Of a DNA stretch of 64,000 nucleotides, positions 22,136 through 32,527 are shown one piece after another (the first letter of the stretch is position 1; each line of letters opens with the position of its first letter). The DNA lies in assembly GCA_944548615.1 (NCBI GenBank), contig CALYMY010000059.1, positions 1 to 64,000 on the forward strand, in the 5' to 3' direction. The notes below the pieces were generated by a model that did no database searches, had not been told where the DNA came from, and saw only the letters and a list, made by a program, of their open reading frames with translations. The position numbers were made by a program, and so were the translations under genes. Source of the DNA: Micropterix aruncella. Lineage: Eukaryota; Arthropoda; Insecta; Lepidoptera; Micropterigidae.

Positions 22136-23385
22136 ATGGAGCAAGAATTTGAGCGACGTCAATCCGACAACTTGCCTCAAATATACTCAATCACGATGGC
22201 GAGTTACTTTGCCTCGAACAATAGTTATATAATCGCTGAAATTCGCGGTGCAAAGGCTGCTAGATAAGAAATATTCACTGAAAATTAGCTATTAGTACTA
22301 CACATGAGTGAAGTTTTAGATTGTGGTTGTTATGAGTTGCGCACTAAATATTTAACATTATAAATAGTTAAGTAAAAGAGCTTTTTAATTCCGTTTAATA
22401 TGACACAAGTAATAATTTGACGACGTGTTCGCGCCAACTTCGATACATTTTAATACTTCTTAGTGTCAGTGTCATAAAATAGTAAATTAAAAGTCACATA
22501 TGTGAGCAAAGTCGTATATTTTAGGATAAGCCGCAAAATATTGAATCCAGGGCATAATAAAGGATTCCAACGTGGATTTCTGAGTGTAGCGAGGGATTCA
22601 AGCTATAAAGCCCGAGACTTAAATGTTTTTGCTCCCAGGTGAACCTCTGCTTTTCCCCCCGACTATGAAAAAAAAAACATGGTTTAAAAAGTCATCATCA
22701 TCATAATCATCAAGAATGACTTCTTTTCGAGTAGGAGGAGTGAAAATGTGTTTATGTTATTTTTTTCTTTAGGGTTCAATATTTCCCATCAATATCATAT
22801 TAATTTCATTTACCGAGCTGCCCGAGATTCGTATGGAGACAATGCTATAGGATACGTTCAAGTAAAACGGGAAGCTAATATATGCATCTTTAAGGCATGT
22901 ATTACTCCTGAACACAAGGTGCGAAAGACTCCGTAACATTTGACGCTAATATAATGAAAAGTAGAAATACGATGAAAAGTAATCCACTATTAAAAATGTT
23001 CAGTGTCACCATTGCGCCGCGTGTGCAAACATGCTTTAGCGTTTTTGTCATGGGTGCATCGTAGAAGTGAAGACCCAGCTCATACGTCAGTATGAGCTCA
23101 TACGTCAGTATGATCATGCTTGGGCTCAGATGTAAAATTTATAAAGATAAAAGAAATAGGAGAAACATCAACAGCTGCAAATCATGCCAATACAGATGGC
23201 AGTTTCATGAAGTCTATGATGGAAGAATACAGAAAAAGAAATATAGAAACACAGTTAAGTAAAGATTACAATGCCCTCCCATTTCCGCTAAACTTTCGAT
23301 TCACTTATTCATGGGCACCGCCAAGATTACTTTCAGCGGGGTGCATCTGCATATACACACTATACTATTACCTAACAAAATAGAA
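22136..23385 (+). pseudogene. Decayed SWIM-finger/YqaJ-exonuclease mobile-element gene, 5' part
   Basis: A 43-codon first exon (22136-22267) contains SYIIAEIRGAKAAR. After a 500-base gap come RAARDSYGDNAIGYVQVKRE and ANICIFKACITPEHKVRKTP (22811-22934), then a frameshifted SWIM-like finger ending VCKHALAFLSWVHRRSEDPA (about 23025-23085), then SFMKSMMEEYRKRNIETQLS (23120-23383). This order matches insect and marine-invertebrate repeat proteins with an N-terminal SWIM finger followed by a YqaJ-type recombinase/exonuclease domain. The exonuclease itself is absent. The likely donor after exon 1 reads ataaga where gtaaga is expected. Several stops and shifts show it is dead. Confidence 0.6.
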
Positions 23386-23389
23386 AGAG

Positions 23390-23640
23390 TAGAGGAGGAC
23401 ACTAAATTTAATGACAATGTTATCAACAAATTTGGACAGCAACCTAGACGCCTTAAGTTTTTATTCGAAAAGTAACTTAATAAAAAACCTAATCTTTAAT
23501 ATGTATTTTTCCCCTATAGGAATGTGCAAGTGCACCCCCTTGCACCCTGCTGCCGGCGCCCATGCACTTATTGTGTCATAGCTTTAAAACTGCAACAAAT
23601 CATTTAGATGACAATCTGTTGTTAGAATACTGTTCAGAAA
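23390..23640. other. Spacer after the YqaJ/SWIM remnant
   Basis: Contains a gtgcaagtgcaccccc palindromic stretch near 23521. No gene is recognised. Confidence 0.35.
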
Positions 23641-23716
23641 ATATGGTATATGTTTTGTCAGATATTTTTCTATATTCCTGGTGCAACCTTTGGAAACCAT
23701 CGGTAGGATCTGGCAT

Positions 23717-23748
23717 GAAATTTGAATTTTCGAATTTGACAGTTGGTA
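23717..23748 (+). repeat. Isolated monomer of the 33-bp satellite
   Basis: The sequence starting gaaatttgaattttcgaatt and ending gacagttggta matches the satellite consensus (gaaatttgaattttcaaatt...gacagttggt) with a single internal substitution. It lies about 7.1 kb upstream of the array, alone, inside the SINE-like segment. Confidence 0.8.
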
Positions 23749-23848
23749 CTAAAATGTTAATTTTCGATGAAAAAAAAACTAAAATAGAGAGAGCTAAAAC
23801 AATGTGTTTTTTTGAAATGTTAATACTATTTTAGTAATATATAAAGAA

Positions 23849-23931
23849 GAAAAAAAAAGAGTCCTGACGAGGTTTCGAACTCGGGTACCCTGTCTTGTAA
23901 AACAGTGTTTTTACCCCTCGGCCATTTGGCG
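23849..23931 (-). ncRNA. tRNA-derived SINE head or tRNA pseudogene with Pol III boxes
   Basis: On the minus strand TGGCCGAGGGG (23914-23924) fits an A box and GAGTTCGAAACC (23871-23882) a B box. A T-run follows (A-run on the plus strand at 23851-23858), as expected for a Pol III terminator. The 71-base body has an anticodon-like arm ctgt...acag and a T-arm-like cgag...ctcg. The acceptor ends do not pair, so it is not a working tRNA. Confidence 0.5.
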
Positions 23932-24009
23932 ATTTTTCTATATCGGCAGAGAAATGCTATATATGTTTTGTCAGATATTTTTCTATATTCCAGGGGCAAC
24001 CTTTGGAAA

Positions 24010-24090
24010 CCACCGGTAGGTTAGGTTAGGTTCCCCCCCATGTGCTGCCACCTTGTCGTGTTGGGGGGGGGGGGGGGGGGGGGCTTGCGT
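24010..24090. repeat. Short TTAGG-like run and long G tract
   Basis: taggttaggttaggtt at about 24016-24032 equals two to three insect telomere units; a run of about 20 G follows at 24064-24083. They are simple-sequence features at the end of the SINE-like segment. Confidence 0.7.
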
Positions 24091-24171
24091 GTTCCAATGA
24101 TCCCCAAGGCTATATTGGCAGGGCTTGCCATACCTGTTAGGCTTGCGGTGAGGGACCAGACTAAGAGCGGC

Positions 24172-24330
24172 ACATGAAATGAAATGAAATGAAAATCTCT
24201 TTATTGCACAATAAAATAAGGTACAATGGCGGACTTATTGCTACACTACAGCAATATCTTCCAGTCAACCAACATGCTGGTGTGAAAAGAAAAGTAGGCA
24301 ACAAATTATAGCCTAAATATCCCCGGCAGG
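24172..24330 (-). mobile_element. 3' tail of a truncated LINE
   Basis: Read on the minus strand, the sequence ends ttgtgcaataaagagatttt followed by four catttcatttcat-type units, that is, a poly(A) signal AATAAA and a short simple-repeat tail, as at LINE 3' ends. Only a UTR-sized fragment is left. It abuts the 5' region of the R1-like element. Confidence 0.5.
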
Positions 24331-24690
24331 GCCCACAATGGGTCTGTCCGTCGGGATGTACCCTTCTGCGTGCCCCTCTGACGTGCTGCAGAGGCCATAG
24401 CGAAGGGGTAAGGGCGGGCTTCGCGTGCAATTACGTGCCCGCTGAGCAGACATTAGGATTTCACCTGATAGCCGCCCTCATGGACCCGCCGTCGACGTTG
24501 TCGACGTCGGGGCGGTTCGAATCCGTGTTCCGTATTTGTGGTCATGTTTCGCAAGACGGGGTTGCGGTCTTGCCTTGACTGGCCGGACCGCGAGGTTTAA
24601 ACCTCTACCCTGGGGCTTCCCGAACCTTGCAGGTGTAAAACTGGGTTAGCCCGAAGTCCCTGCGCTGGACTTTTTAGGGCGTTTTTACTC

Positions 24691-26670
24691 GTGGGAATTA
24701 ACATCGAAAACTTTAATCAAACAACGAAGGATGGTGGCCGAAAAGGCCTCGTGGAAGATGGGACGTTTAGGCGTCCGGTTACTGGGGGTGTTGTAACGCG
24801 ATTGCGTTCAGCCACCCCCGCGGATGTAGTGGAGAATATGGGTGAAGCATCGACTGCGGTTTTACTTACTCCTGTGGATGGATCTGTTACGGCGGGGGAG
24901 GAGAGCGACAGCTCGGTCGTGTCCTCATACTCGTTAGTATCATCGGCATTCATGGCTTCGACAAGCGCTCTGCAGTCGCGGAAAAGAAAGCCTCCGTCGA
25001 TCGGGCCGAACGCTGAACGCCGGCAAGCGGCGAATGCCCAAACGAGCGAGCAGGAAATTCTCGACCCTTCGGTGGCTCCGTCCAAAACTAGGGCCAAGAA
25101 ACCCTCCGAAGTGTGGACGATCGCAGGGAGGAAATGGTTGCGCAGCCAACAAGTACCATCGGCACCCAAATTTTGGAAGCAATGGACCAGGTGGAGAAGG
25201 TTGCGGACAGGTCGGGCAACCTGAAAGGCAGCTTTGTTCACTGCTTACGCGAGGCAGTGCGTACAGTGCAAGCTGCCTCCGAGGAACTGGTCAAGAGGAC
25301 CACTTCTTCTGCGGAGGACACTCTTATAATAGAGAATAGGGAGCTTTGCATGCGAATCGCTACCTTGGAGGCAAGGGTAGGGTCTCTGGGTAAGGAAATA
25401 AATATCCGAGCCCAGCAACGTAGTGCAACCGCTACTGAGACGGGGAGTGCTACCGTGGGCAGGTCAAACGCTCCCAGCCCCACACTTCTAGAGCAACTGG
25501 GGGCTTTGATGGACCAGAAGTTGCTGAACTTCGAGTCCAAGCACTTTCCGGATCGAGCTTTGAGGCCTCTATTAGGGAAAAAGGCATCGGAAGCCTCCAA
25601 TAATGACGGCAACAAGGCAAAGCCTCCAAAATTGATGGCAACCTCGGTCAATGCGAATTTTAAGAAGCGAGGAAAACGAGCATCCACTCCGCCGGTCGAA
25701 TCAGAGCTTCTTGCGGCTCCTCCTCCGCAGCACCCCGAGCAGCTGGCAGTTACCAATACCTGGACCACTGTCGCCAGGCGGAAGGCCAAACCTGGCCAGA
25801 AGGCAGCGCCTCCCAAGGCCCCTAAGCACTGAAAAAGAAGACCGTGAAGCCTCCACGTGCCCCGACATCTGCCGCAATTACGATCACCGTCCCCAAAAGC
25901 TCGACGACAACGTACGCAGCGGTAATGGTGGCGGCGAAAAAGAGAAGGTTAGGTTGGCAGACCGCGGTATTGCCGAAGTTCGGCCGAAAAGGACAGTCAC
26001 AGGGGGACTGCTCCTCGAAATCTCCGGGGCGGACAGCTCCATGAAGGCCTATGCTCTTGCTGAGCGCTTGAAATCAGCCCTCGTGGACATGGATGTACGC
26101 ATTGCTCGCCCTTTCAAGTCAGGCGAAGTAAGGGTGTGAGACTTGGATGAGTCGATCACGGAGAAAGTGGTGGCAGCCGCTATCGCTACAGTCGGGGAAT
26201 GCACCGTGGAAGATGTTAAGGTGGGTGTAATCCGCACCGAACGATCCAGGCTGGGAACCTGCTGGGTTCGATGTCCGCTGAATACGGTGCGCAGGCTTGC
26301 GGACGCCAAGAAGTTACTCGTTGGCTGGGTGGCAGCTAGGGTAGACGTGCTGGCGGCGCGGCCCATGCAGTGCTACCGGTGCCTCGAGACAGGGCATGTC
26401 CAGCAGCAGTGCTCCAGCCGGAGCTCGCGTTGCTACGCCTGCGGTGAGCCCGGGCATAGGGCGAGCCAGTGCACGGCGCAGGCTTGGAGATGCCCTGTGT
26501 GTGCAGATCTCGGTCGTCCCGCCGACCATAGGATGGGCACAAAGAAGTGCACCCCCAGCAAAGGCAGGAAAAGAGGAGGAGAGCAGGCCCCCCTAAACCG
26601 TCAGCGACAAATCTGTCGTCACAAGCCAGCGCGTCGAACTTTTCGGCTAACATGCCGTCAGGGGAGGTAA
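24691..26670 (+). pseudogene. Gag-like ORF1 of the R1-like element
   Basis: Frames must be changed several times (24691-25224, 25113-25832, 25844-26044, 25900-26139, 26143-26670). The N-terminal half is Ser/Thr/Lys-rich and of low complexity, with a coiled-coil-like stretch (ELCMRIATLEARVGSLGKEI, about 25340-25400). The C-terminal half holds a conserved fold with LLEISGADSSMKAYALAERL and the zinc knuckles CYRCLETGHVQQQC, CYACGEPGHRASQC and CPVCADLGRPADH...C (about 26370-26550). In live R1 elements this protein binds RNA and forms the ribonucleoprotein particle. An in-frame TGA near 26138 and the frameshifts show it is dead. Confidence 0.8.
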
Positions 26671-26698
26671 TGGAAACTGAAAATTCGACTCCTCGAAA

Positions 26699-27051
26699 TT
26701 AAAACTCCTCCAAGGCAACTTGAACTATTGCCGAGGGGCGCAAGACCTGCTGTTGCAGTCCCTGGCGGAATGGTCAATTGCCGTGGCGGTTGTGGCGGAG
26801 CCAAACGTCGTACCGAAAAATCCTCGCTGGTTCGGGGATGACGAATACTCCGTCGCAGTTTATTGGGCCAGAGGAGATAAGAAGCCCCCGTGCGCCCTGC
26901 TGCGGAAAGGGAGTGGGTTTATTGCAGTAGAGTGGGGACCTTTGGCCATCGTCGGTTGCTATATCTCCCCAAACTATAGTCTTGGTATTTTTGAGGCGTT
27001 CATGGACGAGGTGGCAGACTGCGTCCGTGCGTGCTTGCCCCGTCCGGTGCT
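26699..27051 (+). pseudogene. Endonuclease (APE-type), first part of R1-like ORF2
   Basis: The frame reads LLQGNLNYCRGAQDLLLQSL, then VAVVAEPNVVP (the AEP block holding the catalytic Glu), then GPLAIVGCYISPNYSL, and ends PRPVL at the TA where the transposon inserted. The APE-type endonuclease nicks the target for target-primed reverse transcription. Joining 27052 to 29562 restores the usual PVLVLGDFNARS active-site block. Confidence 0.8.
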
Positions 27052-27052
27052 A

Positions 27053-27102
27053 TAGTACGGCCATTATCAACGTGCACTTGGAGTCATAAATCATTAGGCC
27101 GG
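27053..27102 (+). repeat. Left terminal inverted repeat of the Tc1/mariner-type element
   Basis: Pairs with 29510-29559 with about seven mismatches; a clearly matching core is cattaggccggac. Confidence 0.85.
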
Positions 27103-27540
27103 ACCTCTCGCTCACACTCGCTGTCTTTCGCTCGCACTATGGGGATGCGTGTTTTAAAAATAATAATAGCAGTATCGATGTATCGATGGAATATCGATGG
27201 ATTATGATGGATTGATGGTTGGATCGATAAAGATGACAAGAGATATCGATGGATATTATAGATTATGATGAAAATTTTCGATGGGTTATTTGTAATAATT
27301 GGTTTAGTTAGTTTTAAACTCATTTATTAAGAAAAATTTTCATAAATACAAACTAACGTATACATGCAACAATAAAGTGAAATAAAAGTTTAAAGAATAT
27401 TAAAAAAATATCTACATTAACCTAAATATTATCTTAAAATGTAACATGAAACTAAGTACTAAATATTACAAATTACATTTTAACAAAAAATACAATTATA
27501 GGTTGGTCAGGCTAAAAAAATATATTAATAAAGCTATATT

Positions 27541-28884
27541 TTACTCGTCATCTGAACTGCTGTCGCTGCTATCTTGTAGATTTATAACCAAACGGTGCTG
27601 GTCTCTGTAAATATATTTTTCAAAATCAGCTCTTTGCAGATCTTCCGCGTGTTTAACACACTTGGCCCAATTTTCCTGTGTAACATTTTCGACGGCTTCG
27701 TGAAACAATTTCTCGACATCTGCTAAATTAAACGTATTGTTCTTCGAAGCGACTTCTCCTTTAACCTGAGCCCAGATGAGCTCAATAGGATTATATTGAC
27801 AGTGGTATGGCGGTAAGCGTATCAATTCGTGTCCTAATTCGTTTGCCAATTGATCCAAAGCATACACTTTCGAAGGATTACTTGCTTTCACCTTACGTAT
27901 TAACTCCTCTACAATCTCGGTACTTTCAAAAGCAATGTTTTTTTTTCTCAACCATTCTTGTATTTCTGCTTTCTTCGTTTTTGAATTAGGTATCTTTTCG
28001 AGCTGAACTGAATGGTAACTTGCGTTATCGACGATAATAATGGATGGCTCTTCGAGTACTTTTAAAAAACGTTCGAACCACTCCATATATGTGTCACCAT
28101 TCATTTCTGTATGATAGTCTAAGTTCTTAGATTTCACCGCTCTAAACAACAATTTAGCCTCTGGAACGAAACCAGTCCTTGCAGACCCAGCATGACAAAG
28201 AATAAGTCTAGATCCCTTTCCGGTTTTCTGGTTCTTAAATCCACCTTCGTCGTTTTCGTCGTGCCACATACGTCTTCTTGAATGATTCTGGTTAACCCAG
28301 GGCTCATCAAGGTAAAATCGGGATCGAGAATCATTGGTGGTAATTAAGTTGTGCATTTTTCTTAAAAATTCCATTCTGGCACACTTAATGTCACTCCTTT
28401 CCATTAAATATTTCCATCCGTCGTCGCCATTTCGATATTTGTAACCTATACTCTGCAAAATGGTTTTCATGGAACTTTTCCCGCATTTAAATCCAGGTAT
28501 GGCATCCTTAAATTTGTTGAGTATATTGTCCACGGTAGGATATTCTCCGTTATCATAATATGATGTGATGATACGTCTCAGCACATCGATGTCGAAGTTA
28601 TCTAAATTGGTTACAGTTGCCGGCTTCTTAAACGTCTCTCTTGGTGTAGTAGGAAGCCTTGATTGTAAAACTTCTTGTTTTATTTTTTTGACAGTCCGCA
28701 AAGATACTCCACAAATTGACGCCGTCAGCTCTTGAGGTTTATTAAGATTGATGACAGAAATTTTTGCTGGGTCTCTTTTAAGTTCGTCAAAAAATGTCAA
28801 AACGTTATGGATAAGACACCGAGTTTGTATGTTAATATCGCCCTTCAACTTTAGTAATTCCACGTTACAAAATAATGTCTCCAT
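27541..28884 (-). CDS. DDE transposase of the Tc1/mariner-type element, intact
   Basis: The frame is open from an upstream stop to TAA at 27541-27543. The first ATG gives 447 codons (28884); a longer form would need a GTG start at 28938. An N-terminal helix-turn-helix (ELTASICGVSLRTVKKIKQE) is followed by a second DNA-binding-like block. The catalytic blocks are FYLDEPWVNQNH (Asp193), IIVDNASYHS (Asp286) and PPYHCQYNPIELIWAQVK (Glu368). There are 81 residues between the second Asp and the Glu, far more than the 34 of classical Tc1 and mariner, because of an insert rich in Lys/Glu. The acidic C-terminus ends in DSSSDDE. In this superfamily the enzyme cuts and pastes at TA. The intact frame suggests recent activity. 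Confidence 0.9.
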   Translation of the reverse strand: METLFCNVELLKLKGDINIQTRCLIHNVLTFFDELKRDPAKISVINLNKPQELTASICGVSLRTVKKIKQEVLQSRLPTTPRETFKKPATVTNLDNFDIDVLRRIITSYYDNGEYPTVDNILNKFKDAIPGFKCGKSSMKTILQSIGYKYRNGDDGWKYLMERSDIKCARMEFLRKMHNLITTNDSRSRFYLDEPWVNQNHSRRRMWHDENDEGGFKNQKTGKGSRLILCHAGSARTGFVPEAKLLFRAVKSKNLDYHTEMNGDTYMEWFERFLKVLEEPSIIIVDNASYHSVQLEKIPNSKTKKAEIQEWLRKKNIAFESTEIVEELIRKVKASNPSKVYALDQLANELGHELIRLPPYHCQYNPIELIWAQVKGEVASKNNTFNLADVEKLFHEAVENVTQENWAKCVKHAEDLQRADFEKYIYRDQHRLVINLQDSSDSSSDDE

Positions 28885-29509
28885 TGATGGTTGTAAATCC
28901 TCCTTAGTTGCACTGTTAGAAATTATACTGCACCGCACTGCTCGACAGACAAACTCTAACTGACTGCCGGCAAACTACAATTGATTACAGAGCTACATTT
29001 AATTAGGTGACAATGACACAAATGCTTGAATTTGGTCGTTAAATATTTTGCAATCGCTACTTTTATCTATCAGAATATTTCAATTCATCAGTTATGTATT
29101 TCGCAACACTGTAATGTATTGGCTTAGTCATTATTGATTTCTCTTGAATTCCCTTTATTCCCTGAAAACTCATTATAATGATAGTGATGAAAGCGACACG
29201 AAGAATGTCAATTTTAATGCCATTTAAAATACCAAATCAAGAAACTCCACATTAAAAAAAATGGTTAAAAAAACGATTTCTATAAAAAAATCCCGATGTA
29301 TTTTTGTACGACATTCTAAATAATAAATATTTTTCATTTTGTTCGGCAACATTATAGGGAATTAAATAATGTAAGAAGTATAAATGTAAGCAATGATACA
29401 ATGTCTACTCAACTACACATAAGTTTTTAAGAGAATAAATTATTTTATTTGATTTGAGTAAATTATCGATAAGCAACGTCGACTTGTTGGACATCCTTAC
29501 GCGCGTCGT

Positions 29510-29559
29510 CCGGCCTAATGCTTTATGACTTCAGGTGCACATTGATATTGGCCGTACAA
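29510..29559 (-). repeat. Right terminal inverted repeat of the Tc1/mariner-type element
   Basis: Inverted partner of 27053-27102, ending at the TA duplication 29560-29561. Confidence 0.85.
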
Positions 29560-29561
29560 TA

Positions 29562-30848
29562 GTTCTGGGCGACTTCAACGCCCGTTCTAGGGCTTGGGGT
29601 GACGTTCGGGACGACTCGCGAGCGGAGTCAATCCAAGAGTGGGCGGCGGCGCTAGGCCTAATCCTCCTGAACAGGGGATTTGTAAGCACATGTATGCGGT
29701 GGCAGGGAGAGTCCGTAGTTGACCTGTCCTGGGCGTAGCCTTCTGCGACTTCTCTTGTAACGGGGTGGCGGGTCGCGGAAGAGGTGGTCACTCTGTCCGA
29801 CCACCTTCATATAATTATTGATTTAATTTTTAGACGCCCCGTCATTTGGATCGTTCGAGCAATATTCCGCCGCTCCGTTGGTCCCTTAAAAAGCTCGATG
29901 AGGACCTTCTCACAGCGGCAGCTATTGCAGCGGACTGGTCAGAGGAAGGGCAAGAACCATATGATCCAGAAAGGTGGCGATCTGGTTCAGAGATACGATG
30001 ACGATTATCTGCGACGCCTCAATGCCCCGTGTCAGGCCTGCTAGGAGAATGACTGCGTACTGGTGGTCGGAGTGTATCTCGCGGCTTCGCCAGGAGTACT
30101 TGAGATCTCGGCGCCAGTACTTACGTGCACGAAGGAGACGCCTAGCCACAGACGAAGAGAAGAACATGGCATATGCAGCGTATCGGGTGTCCACTGTTGC
30201 TCTCCAGAATGCCGTGGCGGATGCGACGGCCAGATCTTGGGGTGAGCTCATAAAGGGGTTGGACAAGGACCCGTGGGGGCGGCCTTACAAAATGGTACTG
30301 GCAAGCTCCGACCGTGGGTCCCACCCATAACGGAAACCCTGGATCCGGACCTCGTGTCAAGGACGGTGGACACCCTTTTCCCCAGGGTTCGGGAAAACCC
30401 GACGATTTCTGCTGAGCAGTCGCAGCCGTCCGCCTGGTCTAAGGAGTTCGAGGTGACGGAAGAAGAAATAATCCGGGCAGTCGACTCGGTCCTGTAACAC
30501 CGCACCGGGTCCCAACGGAGTTCCAGGCAGGGCGTGGGTGCTAGCTCTCAAGTCGTTGAGGGGCAGACTGATACGACTTTTTGACAGCTGTCTTCAGTCT
30601 GGCGTCTTTCCCTCCGGCTGGAAAGAGTCCAAGCTAGTGCTTCTGCGGAAGGAAGGCAGACCGGTAGACTCTTCCTCTGCATACCGGCCCATCTGCCTAC
30701 TGGACGAGGCGGGAAAGCTCTTCGAGCGTATCATCTCGGATCGCCTCAACGGACACCTGGAGTTCATTGGCCCTAACCTGGCGGACAGTCAGTTTGGGTT
30801 TCGACATGGACGATCGACGGTGGACGCGATACTCTGTCAGGTTTGGAA
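29562..30848 (+). pseudogene. R1-like ORF2 continued: end of endonuclease and start of reverse transcriptase
   Basis: LGDFNARSRAWGDVRDDSRA (endonuclease block with Asp and Asn) is followed by GLILLNRGFVSTCMRW, VDLSWA and VTLSDHLHI (the SDH block), then linker (30000-30330, 30315-30497). RT motifs follow: RPICLLDEAGKLFERIISDRL and NLADSQFGFRHGRSTVDAI (30680-30830). Motif A (catalytic Asp), motif C (YADD) and everything after are absent because satellite DNA begins at about 30849. Stops at 29737, 30495 and elsewhere plus frame changes show it was dead or has decayed since. Confidence 0.8.
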
Positions 30849-32527
30849 AAGGTAATTTTGAATTCAACGTCAGATTTGAAAAATCAAATTTCGAACCAAG
30901 TGTCAAATTTGAAAATTCAAATTTAGAGCCAACTGTCAGGTTTAAAAAATCAAATTTCGTGTTGACTCTTAGATTTGAAAAATCAAATTTCGAACCAACT
31001 GTCAAATTTGAAAATTGAAATTTCAAATCAACTGTCAGATTTGAAAATTCAAATTTCGAACCAACTGTTAGATTTGAATAATGAAATTTCGAGTTGACCG
31101 TCAGATTTGAAAATTCAAATTTCGAACTAACTGTCACATTTGAAAATTCAAATTTCGAACCAACTGTCAGATTTGAAAATTCAAATTTCGAACCAACTGT
31201 CAAATTTGAAAATTCAAATTTCGAACCAACTGTCAGATTTGAAAATTCAAATTTCGAACCAACTGTCAGATTTGAAAATTCAAATTTCGAACCAACTATC
31301 AAAATTGAAAATTCAAATTTCCAACCAACTGTCAAATTTGAAAATTCAAATTTCCAACCAACTGTCAGATTTGAAGAGTCAAATTTCGAACTAACTGTCA
31401 AATTTGAAAATTCAAATTTTCGAACCAACTGTCAGATTTGAAAATTCATATTTCGAACCAACTGTCAAATTTGAAAATTCAAATTTTGAACCAACTGTCA
31501 GATTTGAAAATTCAAATTTCGAACCAACTGTCAAATTTGAAAATTCAAATTTCGAACCAACTGTCAGATTTGAAAATTCAAATTTCGAACCAACTGTCAC
31601 ATTTGAAAATTCAAATTTCGAACCAACTGTCAGATTTGAAAATTCAAATTTCGAACCAACTGTCAAAATTGAAAATTCAAATTTCCAACCAACTGTCAAA
31701 TTTGAAAATTCAAATTTCCAACCAACTGTCAGATTTGAAGAGTCAAATTTCGAACTAACTGTCAAATTTGAAAATTCAAATTTTCGAACCAACTGTCAGA
31801 TTTGAAAATTCATATTTCGAACCAACTGTCAAATTTGAAAATTCAAATTTTGAACCAACTGTCAGATTTGAAAATTCAAATTTCGAACCAACTGTCAAAT
31901 TTGAAAATTCAAATTTCGAACCAACTGTCAGATTTGAAAATTCAAATTTCGAACCAACTGTCACATTTGAAAATTCAAATTTCGAACCAACTGTCAGATT
32001 TGAAAATTCAAATTTCGAACCAACTGTCAAAATTTGAAACTTCAAATTTCGAACCAACTGTCAAATTTGAAAATTCAAATTTCGAACCAACTGTCAAATT
32101 TGAAAATTCAAATTTCGAACCGTCAGATTTGAAAATTTAAATTTCGAACCGTCAGATTTGAAAATTCAAATTTCGAACCAACTGTCAAATTTGAAAATTC
32201 AAATTTCGAACCAACTGTCAGATTTGAAAATTCAAATTTCGAACCAACTGTCAAATTTGACAATTCAAATTTCGAACCAACTGTCAGATTTGAAAATTCA
32301 AATTTCGAAACAACTGTCAAATTTGAAAATTCAAATTTCGAACCAACTGTCAAATTTGAAAATGCAAATTTCGAACAAATTGTCAGATTTGAAAATTCAA
32401 ATTTCGAACCAACTGTCAAATTTGAAAATTCAAATTTCGAACCAACTGTCAAATTTGAAAATTCAAATTTCGAACCAACTGTCAGATTTGAAAATTCAAA
32501 TTTCGAACCGTCAGATTTGAAAATTTA
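30849..32527 (-). repeat. 33-bp satellite, reverse-oriented block
   Basis: About 51 monomers, each the reverse complement of the unit found at 32655-52432. The first seven or eight monomers (30849-31100) are clearly more diverged than the interior, as expected at the edge of an array. A 364-bp segment (11 monomers plus one base) is repeated at 31404 and 31768. Each monomer carries the dyad AAATTTGAATTTTCAAATTT or a one-base variant. Confidence 0.95.

Larger units (their letters stand above)
23645..24016. repeat. SINE-like segment flanked by 60-bp direct repeats
   Basis: The segment from about 23648 to 23706 (atgttttgtcagatattttt ... gcaacctttggaaacca) recurs at about 23959-24016 with three or four differences. 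Between the copies lie a 32-base match to the 33-bp satellite (23717-23748) and a tRNA-like sequence on the minus strand (23861-23931). The arrangement could be a SINE with duplicated body or a partial tandem copy. Confidence 0.6.
27053..29559 (-). mobile_element. Tc1/mariner-superfamily transposon with long TIRs inserted in the R1-like element
   Basis: TA duplications lie at 27051-27052 and 29560-29561. The inverted ends begin tagtacggccattatcaacg (left) and ttgtacggccaatatcaatg (right, reverse complement) and extend about 50 bp through gtgcac, agtcataaa and cattaggccggac. The element is 2507 bp with one intact transposase gene on the minus strand. Removing it with one TA restores the endonuclease reading frame of the R1-like host, so both ends are certain. 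It is younger than the LINE copy it interrupts. Confidence 0.92.
24420..30848 (+). mobile_element. R1-like non-LTR retrotransposon, split by a DNA transposon and cut off by satellite
   Basis: 5' UTR (about 24420-24690), gag ORF1 (24691-26670) and ORF2 endonuclease (26699-27051) run up to a 2.5 kb transposon insertion. ORF2 resumes at 29562 and ends inside RT at about 30848, where the 33-bp satellite begins. Domain order and zinc knuckles fit the R1 clade (R1, TRAS, SART, Waldo and relatives). The remaining RT, RNase/tail and 3' UTR are missing from this window. Confidence 0.8.

Noticed and set aside
23861..23931. Functional tRNA gene on the minus strand
   Set aside because: A and B boxes and a terminator are present, but the acceptor ends do not pair and the anticodon arm is irregular; more likely a SINE head or pseudogene.
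24016..24032. Telomere (TTAGG run)
   Set aside because: Only two to three units, internal, followed by a G-run and transposon sequence; common as chance or relic sequence in insect genomes.
24717..25241. Minus-strand frames opposite the R1-like gag
   Set aside because: Antisense shadows of the gag frames, which have recognisable zinc knuckles on the plus strand.
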